In this document: positions 36,487 through 43,888 of the stretch, piece by piece
Position numbering within the stretch: position 1 is the first letter of the stretch
Layout: each line of letters starts with the position of its first letter
Assembly (NCBI GenBank): GCA_016213775.1
Contig: JACQZR010000304.1
Location: forward strand, 1 to 64,000
Direction: 5' to 3'
From: Acidobacteriota bacterium
Lineage (GTDB): Bacteria; Acidobacteriota; Terriglobia; Bryobacterales; Bryobacteraceae
DNA length: 64,000 nt
Notes under the pieces: model-generated
Database searches by the model: none
What the model saw: only the letters and a program-made list of their open reading frames with translations
Told to the model about the DNA's origin: nothing
Translations under genes and position numbers: made by a program

Positions 36487-38097
36487 ATGGCCCTTTCGAG
36501 ACGGTATTTCTTTTATGGTTCGCTGCTGGCCGGTGCGGTTCCTTCCGGTGGCTTTGGCAGCAGCATCAACATGAAGCTTGCGGGATACAAGTCCCCCAAT
36601 GAGAAATTGAATTTCGCAGCCATTGGGTCCGGCGGCCAGGGTGCGTCCAACCTGGGTGCCGCGTCTCCTACGGAGAACGTCGTCGCGCTTTGCGATGTGG
36701 ATGACCGGCGTGCCGCGCCGGTGTTCCAGCGCTATGAAAAAGCCACGCGGTACAGAGACTTCCGCAAGATGCTGGACAAGGAAGGCAAGAACATCGATGC
36801 CGTGATCGTGGCTACGCCGGATCATATGCATGGCATGGCCGCGATGTGGTGCATGGAGCGCCAGAAGCATGTCTACGTGCAAAAGCCGCTGGTACGCACG
36901 ATTTGGGAAGCGCGGCAGTTGCGCGAAGCGGCGGCGAAGTACAAAGTAGCCACGCAAATGGGCAACCATGGATATTCGAACGAAGGTACGCGGCAGGCGG
37001 CGGAGATTGTCTGGAGCGGCGAGATCGGTCAGGTGACGGAAGTGCATGCCTGGAGCGACCGTCCGCTGTGGCCGCAAGGCTTGACTGAGATCCCGAAGGA
37101 AGATCCGGTTCCCTCGACGCTCGATTGGGATCTGTGGCTTGGAGTGGCCGAGAAGCGTCCGTTCACCGCCGGCGGCAAGACGGAACCGGACCGTTGGGGT
37201 GGGTTCTTCTATCAGCCGTTCAACTGGCGAGGGTTCTATGATTTTGGCTGTGGTGCACTCGGCGACATGGCATGCCACATTCTCGGCGCCCCGAACATGG
37301 CGCTGCACTTGTCCAAGCGCAAGATCGTCGGGGTGGAGTGCATCAAAAAAGAAGGCACCAGCCCGTTCATGTTCCCGAAGGCTTCGGTGACACGGTACGA
37401 CTTTGCAGCATACGGTGATATGCCCGCGCTGAAAGTGTTCTGGTATGACGGTCTACAAAAGAACCCGACGGTTCCTGGCGTGCCGGAAGGCGAATGGATT
37501 GGCGATCCTCCGTCGCTGCGTCCTCCGGGAACTGCCGGTGGCGGACCTGGCGGTCAAGGGGGAGCGCGTCGCGGCCAGGGTGGGCCTGGCGGGCCCGGTG
37601 GACCCGGCGGCGGGCCTCCCGGCATGATGCGGATGGGGGGCGGCCACGGGTTCCAGTCACCGGGTCGTGTGTTCAATTGGGAAGAGTTCCAGGCGCTGCG
37701 GGCTCCCGATGCGCAACTGCGCTTCCCCTCGCCGGACGGCAGCGTGTTCCTCGGCGACAAGGGCATCCTCACCACCGGTACCTATGGCGATGTCACGCGC
37801 CTGCTGCCGGTGGAAAAGATGAAGGACTTCCGCATGCCCGCGCCGCTGCTGACACGGTCGCCCGGACACATGCGGGACTTCATCCGCGCCTGCAAGGGCG
37901 GCGATCCGGCTTGCTCGAACTTCGACGTGGCCTCTCCGTTCGTCGAGTGGATGCTGCTCGGGGTGATCGCGCTGCGGCATGAAGGGAAGTTGGAATACGA
38001 CCCCGACAAGATGCGCATCACCAACAACGTCGAGGCAAACAAGTTGCTAAAACCGATGTTCCGCAAGGGCTGGGATTTCCATCCCGTGAAGTCCTGA
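36487..38097 (+). CDS. Tat-exported Gfo/Idh/MocA-family oxidoreductase with Gly-Pro insertion
   Basis: 536-aa NAD(P)-dependent oxidoreductase. Tat-type N-terminus (SRRYFFYGSLLAGA), Rossmann motif IGSGGQGASN, DVDD after beta-2, and the signature segment VYVQKPLV, where the usual EKP reads QKP (seen in this exported subfamily). Between the two halves of the substrate domain, about 40 residues of almost pure Gly/Pro/Gln/Arg are inserted near residue 350. The family includes 3-keto-glycoside forming and cleaving partners. Next to the glycosidase-like and DUF1080 genes it suggests oxidative glycoside breakdown in the periplasm; this is inferred. Confidence 0.87.
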   Translation: MALSRRYFFYGSLLAGAVPSGGFGSSINMKLAGYKSPNEKLNFAAIGSGGQGASNLGAASPTENVVALCDVDDRRAAPVFQRYEKATRYRDFRKMLDKEGKNIDAVIVATPDHMHGMAAMWCMERQKHVYVQKPLVRTIWEARQLREAAAKYKVATQMGNHGYSNEGTRQAAEIVWSGEIGQVTEVHAWSDRPLWPQGLTEIPKEDPVPSTLDWDLWLGVAEKRPFTAGGKTEPDRWGGFFYQPFNWRGFYDFGCGALGDMACHILGAPNMALHLSKRKIVGVECIKKEGTSPFMFPKASVTRYDFAAYGDMPALKVFWYDGLQKNPTVPGVPEGEWIGDPPSLRPPGTAGGGPGGQGGARRGQGGPGGPGGPGGGPPGMMRMGGGHGFQSPGRVFNWEEFQALRAPDAQLRFPSPDGSVFLGDKGILTTGTYGDVTRLLPVEKMKDFRMPAPLLTRSPGHMRDFIRACKGGDPACSNFDVASPFVEWMLLGVIALRHEGKLEYDPDKMRITNNVEANKLLKPMFRKGWDFHPVKS

Positions 38098-38173
38098 CCA
38101 GGTTGATTCTTGCTAAGACATTCGATCAGACATTCAAGGGTCGGCCGAGGGTGATCCACGCGGGCTGCTGGAT

Positions 38174-38449
38174 ATGCTCAACCGGCTGGCCCTGGATGCG
38201 ATCGCGGAAGTGATACCGCTGGAGCGGGAATTGACGCGGGACCCGTTGTTCATTGATCACGGGTTCATCGTGCGAAAGGACGGCCGGGAATGGGTGGAGC
38301 ACATCGAGGCTTACTCGCGATTCCCCGGCACAACGGTGGTGCTCATGGTGAAAGCCTATGATCCGGGCGAGGTGCCGCCGACGGGACGCATCCAGAACAT
38401 TCACCGGGTGAAGCGGTGGCCTACCTGTTGTCATTGCTGCCGTTGTTGA
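38174..38449 (+). CDS. Hypothetical protein (weak)
   Basis: 91-codon frame starting MLNRLALDAIAEVIPLE with no good ribosome-binding site. The codon composition looks coding up to about 38410 and then ends in an odd Cys-rich tail (RWPTCCHCCRC), which suggests an out-of-frame end. The following reading frame (38416-38781) overlaps it by 34 bp in another phase. The two may be one gene broken by an indel near 38410. No family recognised. Confidence 0.35.
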   Translation: MLNRLALDAIAEVIPLERELTRDPLFIDHGFIVRKDGREWVEHIEAYSRFPGTTVVLMVKAYDPGEVPPTGRIQNIHRVKRWPTCCHCCRC

Positions 38450-38781
38450 AGGCCAGTGGTTGCCAAGATTCGGCGGCCGATCGGCAGATCAAGTCGATTG
38501 ACGAGGAGATTCTGCGGGGGAAGGGGCGACGGGGCTCGCTGCGCTATGGTAGAAAAGAGTGGCTGGGACTGTTGTCGCGGGGTGAATCTATGATCTTCGA
38601 ACGCTGCGTACTCGAGTTGCAGAGGGTGTTTGCGAAGTTCGTGGGCACCAGATTCCCGTCGCTCTCCCCCCAGGGTAAGTCCCTGAAAAGCGTGCATGAT
38701 CTCAAAGCTCTCGACCGGCTATTCGCTCCCAATCTGACCGCAGCCTGGAAGGCGCTCTCAAAGGTGGCGCCGAAGGTCTGA
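38416..38781 (+). CDS. Hypothetical protein (weak)
   Basis: 121-codon frame with a GTG start and fairly coding-like codon use. It has a hydrophobic stretch at the start (AYLLSLLPLLKASG) and then a polar, helical body (QIKSIDEEILRG, CVLELQRVFAKFVG). It ends 6 nt before the sugar-acid kinase gene. It could be the second half of the preceding frame after a frameshift, or an independent small gene. No family recognised. Confidence 0.35.
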   Translation: MAYLLSLLPLLKASGCQDSAADRQIKSIDEEILRGKGRRGSLRYGRKEWLGLLSRGESMIFERCVLELQRVFAKFVGTRFPSLSPQGKSLKSVHDLKALDRLFAPNLTAAWKALSKVAPKV

Positions 38782-38787
38782 GCCTGC

Positions 38788-39807
38788 ATGGCTTGCGTTG
38801 CCGCTGTCATCGCCGATGATTTGACCGGAGCCCTGGAAATGGGGGGGCTGCTGGCGGCGCGGCGTTTGCGGACACTGGTGACCGTGCGCCCGCACCCGGA
38901 CACATCGGAATGTGACGCGTTGGTGGTGGATACCGAGTCGCGCAACACGGAGCCAGAGGCCGCGGCTGAGCGGGTAAATGCCGCGGTCCGGGCAATCGCC
39001 AAGTTTGGTTCCTGTCCGACATTCAAGAAAGTCGATTCGACACTGCGCGGGCCGATTGGGGCCGAATTGCGCGCGCTCTCAGCGGCTTTGGGAGGGCGGC
39101 GCATTCTTCTCGCGCCAGCCTATCCGCAACTCGGGCGTGTGGTCCGGTCAGGCCGCCTGATCGTTGGCGGAGTGGAGGTGGATCGGACACAGTTCGCACA
39201 GGATCCGCGCTGGCCGGTGTCCGATGCCCGCGTGAATCACGCGATTGGGTTGACTGAACCCGACCCGCTGATTCACGTTTGCGATGCCGAATCGGATGAG
39301 GATCTGCGGGCGCTCGCCGCCACAGCCGCACCGGATGTTGTACTGGCAGGATCTGGCGGGTTGGGACGCGTCTGGGCCGATGGCTTGCCGCCCGGTGCCG
39401 CGGTGCTCGAATCGGTCTCGCCGCCGCAGCGTCCGTTGCTCGTCTGTGGGAGCCGCCATCCCGTTTCCAGAGCGCAGGCGATGCACGCCGCCGCTACCGG
39501 CCTTCCGGTGATCCTTCCTCCGGACGAGACAGCAAATTCGCAGGCAGTACTGACCCAGGTGACAGTATCCGCAGCCGGTTCTATCGAAGCAAGACAGCCC
39601 GACATGCTGATTCTCTTCGGCGGGGAAACCGCGGCGGCGGTCCTCTCCCACATCGGGATAATGGACCTTTGGCCGGTTTGTGAAGTGGCCGCCGGGATTG
39701 TCGCCTCGCGCGCTAAACACGCCGACCGCGAGATGATGGTGGTGACCAAGGCAGGCGGATTCGGTACGCCTTCTGTCGTGGAAGACATACTCAGGAAGTG
39801 GCAATGA
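38788..39807 (+). CDS. Four-carbon acid sugar kinase family protein
   Basis: 339-aa kinase of the DUF1537/OtnK family, which phosphorylates four-carbon acids such as threonate or erythronate. Motifs: DDLTGA near the start, FKKVDSTLRGPIGAE and, in the nucleotide-binding C-terminal domain, GGETAAAV and TKAGGFG. At 339 aa it is shorter than the usual 400-plus residues, with a reduced middle part. Its stop overlaps the ATG of the PdxA2-type gene, the known pathway partner. The acid used cannot be told from sequence. Confidence 0.88.
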   Translation: MACVAAVIADDLTGALEMGGLLAARRLRTLVTVRPHPDTSECDALVVDTESRNTEPEAAAERVNAAVRAIAKFGSCPTFKKVDSTLRGPIGAELRALSAALGGRRILLAPAYPQLGRVVRSGRLIVGGVEVDRTQFAQDPRWPVSDARVNHAIGLTEPDPLIHVCDAESDEDLRALAATAAPDVVLAGSGGLGRVWADGLPPGAAVLESVSPPQRPLLVCGSRHPVSRAQAMHAAATGLPVILPPDETANSQAVLTQVTVSAAGSIEARQPDMLILFGGETAAAVLSHIGIMDLWPVCEVAAGIVASRAKHADREMMVVTKAGGFGTPSVVEDILRKWQ

Positions 39808-40787
39808 TATTTGGCGTGACTTTTGGCGTAACCATGGGGGACTCAAGCGGTGTGGGTCCGGAGATTCTGTTGCAGTCGGCGGCACGTGGCGAGCTGCGTG
39901 TCCCCTTTGTTGTGTATGGCGATCTATCCGTGCTCGAAAGAGCCAATCGAGAGTTGGGCTACGGGGTGGCGCTGCGTCGTGCTGCCTCTCCGGTGGACGC
40001 GGCTGCCGGGGACTCGGTGAGCGTCGTCGATCACGGATTACTTGCGGAGAAGGATGTCACGCCAGGACAGTTGAACGCCGCCTCGGGACGCGCAGCGCGA
40101 GAGTACGTGATCTCTGCCGCCAGGGATGCGCTCGCCGGTCACATTGCCGCGATGGTGACTCTCCCCATGAACAAGGAAGCGACGCAAATGAGCGACCCGC
40201 ATTTCACCGGGCACACCGAGTTGATTGGCGAAGTCTGCGGCGCCGCCGATGTCACCATCATGCTCGCATCCGATCAACTGATCGTCACCCACGTCAGTAC
40301 GCATTGTTCACTGCGGGAAGCAATTGAGCGGACGAAGAAGCCGCGGATTTGCCGCATCATTGAGCTCACCTGCCGGGCCGTGGAACGGTTGAAGCCGGAC
40401 TATAAGGTGGCGGTGGCGGGCCTCAATCCGCACGCCGGCGAAAACGGACTTTTTGGACGTGAGGAGATCGACGAAATCCGCCCGGCCGTGGAATGGGCAC
40501 AGGAGCGCGGCTTCCGCGTGGATGGCCCCCATCCCCCCGACACGCTGTTCTACGCGGCGGTGCAGCGGCGCAAGTACGATGCCATTGTTTGTATGTATCA
40601 CGACCAGGGTCACATCCCATCCAAACTGCTGGACTTTGAGGGAGGCGTGAACATCGCCCTCGGGCTGCCCATTATCCGCACGTCTGTGGATCACGGCACG
40701 GCGTTCGACATTGCGTGGAGAGGCAAGGCGACGAACAAGAGCTTTCTCAAAGCCTTCGAATTCGCGCAGCGTCTGGTTGGCAGCTAA
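39804..40787 (+). CDS. pdxA2: PdxA2-type 4-phospho-acid dehydrogenase
   Basis: 327-aa metal-dependent dehydrogenase of the PdxA superfamily. Signatures VTMGDSSGVGPEI, the metal-binding His in HTELIGEVCG, MYHDQGHIPSK near the C-terminus, and PIIRTSVDHGTAFDIA. The pairing with an OtnK-type kinase by ATGA overlap marks it as the PdxA2 branch, which oxidises 4-phospho-D-threonate or -erythronate and decarboxylates the product to dihydroxyacetone phosphate, rather than the pyridoxine-biosynthetic PdxA. The start at 39804 is set by the overlap; an upstream GTG (39798) is less likely. Confidence 0.88.
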   Translation: MIFGVTFGVTMGDSSGVGPEILLQSAARGELRVPFVVYGDLSVLERANRELGYGVALRRAASPVDAAAGDSVSVVDHGLLAEKDVTPGQLNAASGRAAREYVISAARDALAGHIAAMVTLPMNKEATQMSDPHFTGHTELIGEVCGAADVTIMLASDQLIVTHVSTHCSLREAIERTKKPRICRIIELTCRAVERLKPDYKVAVAGLNPHAGENGLFGREEIDEIRPAVEWAQERGFRVDGPHPPDTLFYAAVQRRKYDAIVCMYHDQGHIPSKLLDFEGGVNIALGLPIIRTSVDHGTAFDIAWRGKATNKSFLKAFEFAQRLVGS

Positions 40788-40800
40788 GAACTGGGACGCG

Positions 40801-41463
40801 CTACAGCGATCCATACTTCGCGTAGGCGTCCTTCACGGAAACGCCTCGCCGTAATTCCTCGCGCATGCCGCCCTCGCGGCGCATCACATCCTCAGCGGCC
40901 TCCAACACCTCCACTGTCAGCATCTGCGGCACAATCACCACACCGTCAACGTCACCGAAGACAAAATCTCCGGGATGGATCACGGTCGCGCCAATACGGA
41001 TAGGAACCTGATACTCGCGAATCTCCCAGCGTCCGATGGAACTGGCCGAGCACTTAAACCGCGCAAATACCGGGTAGCCCATAACGTCGACGAAATCGAC
41101 ATCGCGCACACCGCCGTCGATCACCGCCCCCGTGCACCCGCGTTGCAGCGCGGCCGTGGACATCATCTCGCCCCAATGCGCACAATCGCTGGAGCCACCA
41201 CAAGCCCACACGGACACTGTTCCCGGCGTGATGGAATCGAGCATGGCCAACCGCGTCTCCGTGTCGTCGTTTGCGGAATCGGCGCAGGGATACCCCTGTC
41301 CGGTGAAAGCAACTCCGGCAACCCGGTTTGCCTTCGTGAAGGCCGTCACGCCATGGGGCAGAACCTGCTGGCGAAACCCGCGTTTGTCAATAATGTCGGA
41401 AACGGCACCCGTGTAGAGCCGCGAATAGCGCTCGCGAACCGCGGCGATCCCGGAAGGACTCAT
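40801..41463 (-). CDS. RraA-like aldolase/demethylmenaquinone methyltransferase-fold protein
   Basis: 220-aa RraA-family protein. The hallmark loop VIDGGVRDVD with the conserved Arg-Asp pair is present at about 118-127, and GDVDGVVIVP near the C-terminus binds metal and substrate in class II 4-hydroxy-4-methyl-2-oxoglutarate-type aldolases. It is convergent with the PdxA2-type gene (13 nt apart), so not in the same transcript, but a role in breakdown of sugar acids is plausible. RNase-E-inhibitor function is less likely given the context. Confidence 0.87.
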   Translation of the reverse strand: MSPSGIAAVRERYSRLYTGAVSDIIDKRGFRQQVLPHGVTAFTKANRVAGVAFTGQGYPCADSANDDTETRLAMLDSITPGTVSVWACGGSSDCAHWGEMMSTAALQRGCTGAVIDGGVRDVDFVDVMGYPVFARFKCSASSIGRWEIREYQVPIRIGATVIHPGDFVFGDVDGVVIVPQMLTVEVLEAAEDVMRREGGMREELRRGVSVKDAYAKYGSL

Positions 41464-41543
41464 TCGCTTTCATTGTAGACCTTCGGAGCCCCTGTCACTT
41501 TCCTTGCGAGATTCCATCTACACTGACAGAAGGAGATCTCCTC

Positions 41544-41633
41544 ATGCCCGAGTGGGCGCTCATGGTACTCGTTTTCGGGGGCTACTTCGCCCTCATGCGC
41601 TGGGTTCTGCCAAAGCTCGGCTACAACACTTGA
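41544..41633 (+). CDS. Small conserved-looking membrane protein (29 aa)
   Basis: 29-aa ORF with a strong ribosome-binding site (AAGGAGAT, about 8 nt before the ATG). The sequence is mainly one hydrophobic segment (ALMVLVFGGYFALMRWVLP) followed by KLGYNT. From memory it resembles tiny GGYF/LPKLG proteins occasionally annotated in Acidobacteria and Planctomycetes, which I cannot check here. Too short for most gene callers. Function unknown. Confidence 0.6.
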   Translation: MPEWALMVLVFGGYFALMRWVLPKLGYNT

Positions 41634-41685
41634 ATGTCATCCTGTGACGTCGGGTCCCGGCGTCCAGATGTGAAGTCGATGGGTG

Positions 41686-42639
41686 TCAGCCCTTCAACTC
41701 TTCCGCAATCTCCTGCGCGGCTTTTCGGGCTTCATCCACCTGATGAATCTCAAAGGAAATAGCCCCCACCTTGGGATGGCCGCCTCCCCCGTATCGTTCG
41801 CAGATTGTAGCGAGGTTGTGTTTCAGCGGCTGCGGCGCCCACGGATTCGAGCCCACCGAAACTTTAGTGCGGAACGTCGACACGCTCACCGAGACCGTAT
41901 ACACGGACTGCGGAAACAGGTAATAAGGGATGAACTTGTTGTAACCGTCCAACTGATCGTTCACCAGATCAAAAAAGACCACCCCGCCATCGCAGGCTGA
42001 CCTGTTTCCGATAATGTCGATGGAACGCAAGTGCCGGTCGTACAGAGGCAGGTACAGCGCCTGGATCTCCGGCTTCGCAATGATCGCCGACAGGCTCTCC
42101 CTGGTCATCCACCGGATGATCTTCTGCACAATGTCCGATCCCTTGGAGCCCTCAATCACCAGCGTCAGCTTCATGGCAGGCTCGCCAAGCTCCACCGCTT
42201 CCCTGGCGTCTTTGTACTGCGCACCATCAATAATGTCGGCCCATTCCACCAGCTCTTCCAGATCCGGCGCCACATACTGGAAACGGTCCCTGGTCACGGT
42301 GGCGATGAACTTTGTGCACGAACGATACGTTGGATCAAACAGCTTCTTCCCGCTGTTGTCAAGGCGGAAGTGATCGGCGTCCTCTGGTCTGAGGAACGCG
42401 CTCTGATGATGGTCAAACCACCAAGTGAGCCGCGGATCAGGCGAGTATTTGAAATCGACGATGGCATTCACATCGCCGTCAAATAGCGAATCCTCGAAAA
42501 TCTGCGACGCCTTGTGAGCCATGCCGGTATAGACGAACTCGGCTTTGGGCGCAACCGCATCACGGTAGAAACGGCTGAAAAACGCTGCTGAGGCCGCTCC
42601 GTCGAAGCAGTGATCGTGGTAAAGAACGCGTACCCGCAT
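41686..42639 (-). CDS. DHH-family phosphoesterase
   Basis: 317-aa protein of the DHH/DHHA1 superfamily (NrnA/RecJ-like, Mn-dependent phosphoesterases). The first motif is HDHCFDGAASAAFF near the N-terminus, DHH is seen in WWFDHHQSA, an Asp-rich segment is WADIIDGAQY, and the C-terminal DHHA1 signature is YGGGGHPKVGAISF. It stands alone. Likely substrates are short oligonucleotides or phosphorylated nucleotides, but this divergent member could differ. Confidence 0.85.
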   Translation of the reverse strand: MRVRVLYHDHCFDGAASAAFFSRFYRDAVAPKAEFVYTGMAHKASQIFEDSLFDGDVNAIVDFKYSPDPRLTWWFDHHQSAFLRPEDADHFRLDNSGKKLFDPTYRSCTKFIATVTRDRFQYVAPDLEELVEWADIIDGAQYKDAREAVELGEPAMKLTLVIEGSKGSDIVQKIIRWMTRESLSAIIAKPEIQALYLPLYDRHLRSIDIIGNRSACDGGVVFFDLVNDQLDGYNKFIPYYLFPQSVYTVSVSVSTFRTKVSVGSNPWAPQPLKHNLATICERYGGGGHPKVGAISFEIHQVDEARKAAQEIAEELKG

Positions 42640-42716
42640 GGCAAGAGGTGGAAAACTGATTAGATTGCAACAAAACGGGTGCTAAATGCAAGTGGGTCTT
42701 TTTCTTGAGAAATACG

Positions 42717-43310
42717 CTAGAGCAAAATCAGCCCGTAGCGAAGGCCCGCCGTCACGGCTTCCGTACGCGTTCCTGCCCCCATTTTGCTCAAAATACTGGC
42801 CACGTGATACTTCACCGTGTGCTCGGAAATAGCCAGCCGCGCAGCGATTTCCTTGTTGCCGATGCCCAGCGCCAGCATACGCAAAATCTCCGTTTCGCGC
42901 GGCGTGAGAGGCTCCTGCAGCGGCGTTGCCGGCCGCGCGGGAGCATCCAACTGTGCGTCTGTGAGCGCGTCAGCCGTGTTTGGGTGCACCACCAGCAAAC
43001 CCGCCGCAACAGCTTCCACCGCGGCCTCCAGTTCCGTCTCGTCCGCATCGGCGGGCAGCACACCGCGTACGCCCCAGCGCAAAGCGAGAGGCGTGAACGC
43101 CGGCGGCGGGCTGTCCATCAGAACAAGTAGCGGCAGAGCCAGCATTTCCGCTCGTATCGACTCCGGCACGCGATCGAGCAGCATTACCACGAGGTCCGGC
43201 TTCTCCTCGTCGTCCATGTGCGAATAAGGTGTCACCGCAAAGCGTGGCGTTAGCATCAGCTCCAGGCGCGAGCGCTCCTCTTCCGGTGCTTCCAGCCCGA
43301 TATGGATCAA
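42717..43310 (-). CDS. LuxR-type regulator with degenerate receiver domain
   Basis: 197 aa. The C-terminal LuxR/GerE helix-turn-helix is intact (LTPRETEILRMLALGIGNKEIA, ISEHTVKYHVASILSKM). The N-terminal about 115 residues resemble a receiver in layout (MIHIGLEA..., LVVMLLDRVP, LPLLVLMDS, GVRGVLPADADETEL), but the acidic pocket is lost and the phospho-acceptor Asp is doubtful. It is last in a three-gene operon behind two HtrA-like proteins, its ATG overlapping the protease stop (ATGA). Its control is therefore likely to be non-phosphorylative, perhaps by interaction with or cleavage by those proteins. Confidence 0.88.
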   Translation of the reverse strand: MIHIGLEAPEEERSRLELMLTPRFAVTPYSHMDDEEKPDLVVMLLDRVPESIRAEMLALPLLVLMDSPPPAFTPLALRWGVRGVLPADADETELEAAVEAVAAGLLVVHPNTADALTDAQLDAPARPATPLQEPLTPRETEILRMLALGIGNKEIAARLAISEHTVKYHVASILSKMGAGTRTEAVTAGLRYGLILL

Positions 43311-43888
43311 GCTGCCTTCCTGACTCCCGCCCGCAGGAAGTCGCGCACGACATTGCTCGGAATAGCGAGCGCGAGTCCGCGCGCGACCATCGTGTTGATG
43401 CCGATGACGCGGCCGAGCGCGTCAGCGAGCGGCCCGCCGGAATTGCCCGGCGCCAGCCTCACATCGGCTTGCACCCAGTTATTGGGACCCGCACCGCGCA
43501 GCGGACCTACCGTATGCACTACGCCGGTGCTCACCGCTCCAGTGAAGCCGAGCGGGTTGCCCGCCGCGATCACCATCTCCCCCGGGCGCAGTCTTGACGA
43601 ATCGCCCAACTCAGCCGCCGGCAGCCCGAGTGTGTCGATCTTCAGCAGGGCCAGATCATGACGCCGGGCAAACGCCACGACCCTTGCTGGGAACCTCCGC
43701 CCATCGTGCAACTCCACCATCGGCTGATTGTTCTGGATCACGTGCGCATTCGTTACAATCCACCCCGTGCTTTCCGTGATGACGCCGGAGCCTGAGCCGC
43801 CTCGCGCATTCACCGCAGGCGCAAACAGGATCCGCACGGTGCAGTGACGAAGCTGTTCGATACGGTCGCTATGGGTGTTCAGCGGCAT
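43307..43888 (-). CDS. HtrA-like serine protease without PDZ domain
   Basis: 193-aa trypsin-fold protein of the S1C (HtrA/Deg) type with a complete catalytic triad: His49 in VTNAHVI, Asp78 in RRHDLALLKI and Ser150 in LAPGNSGGPL. It has no signal peptide, membrane anchor or PDZ domain, so it should be cytoplasmic. The upstream gene is a PDZ-bearing homologue whose active-site Ser is Asn; the two overlap by 10 bp. A complementary pair (one catalytic, one binding) is a reasonable reading. Confidence 0.88.
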   Translation of the reverse strand: MPLNTHSDRIEQLRHCTVRILFAPAVNARGGSGSGVITESTGWIVTNAHVIQNNQPMVELHDGRRFPARVVAFARRHDLALLKIDTLGLPAAELGDSSRLRPGEMVIAAGNPLGFTGAVSTGVVHTVGPLRGAGPNNWVQADVRLAPGNSGGPLADALGRVIGINTMVARGLALAIPSNVVRDFLRAGVRKAA

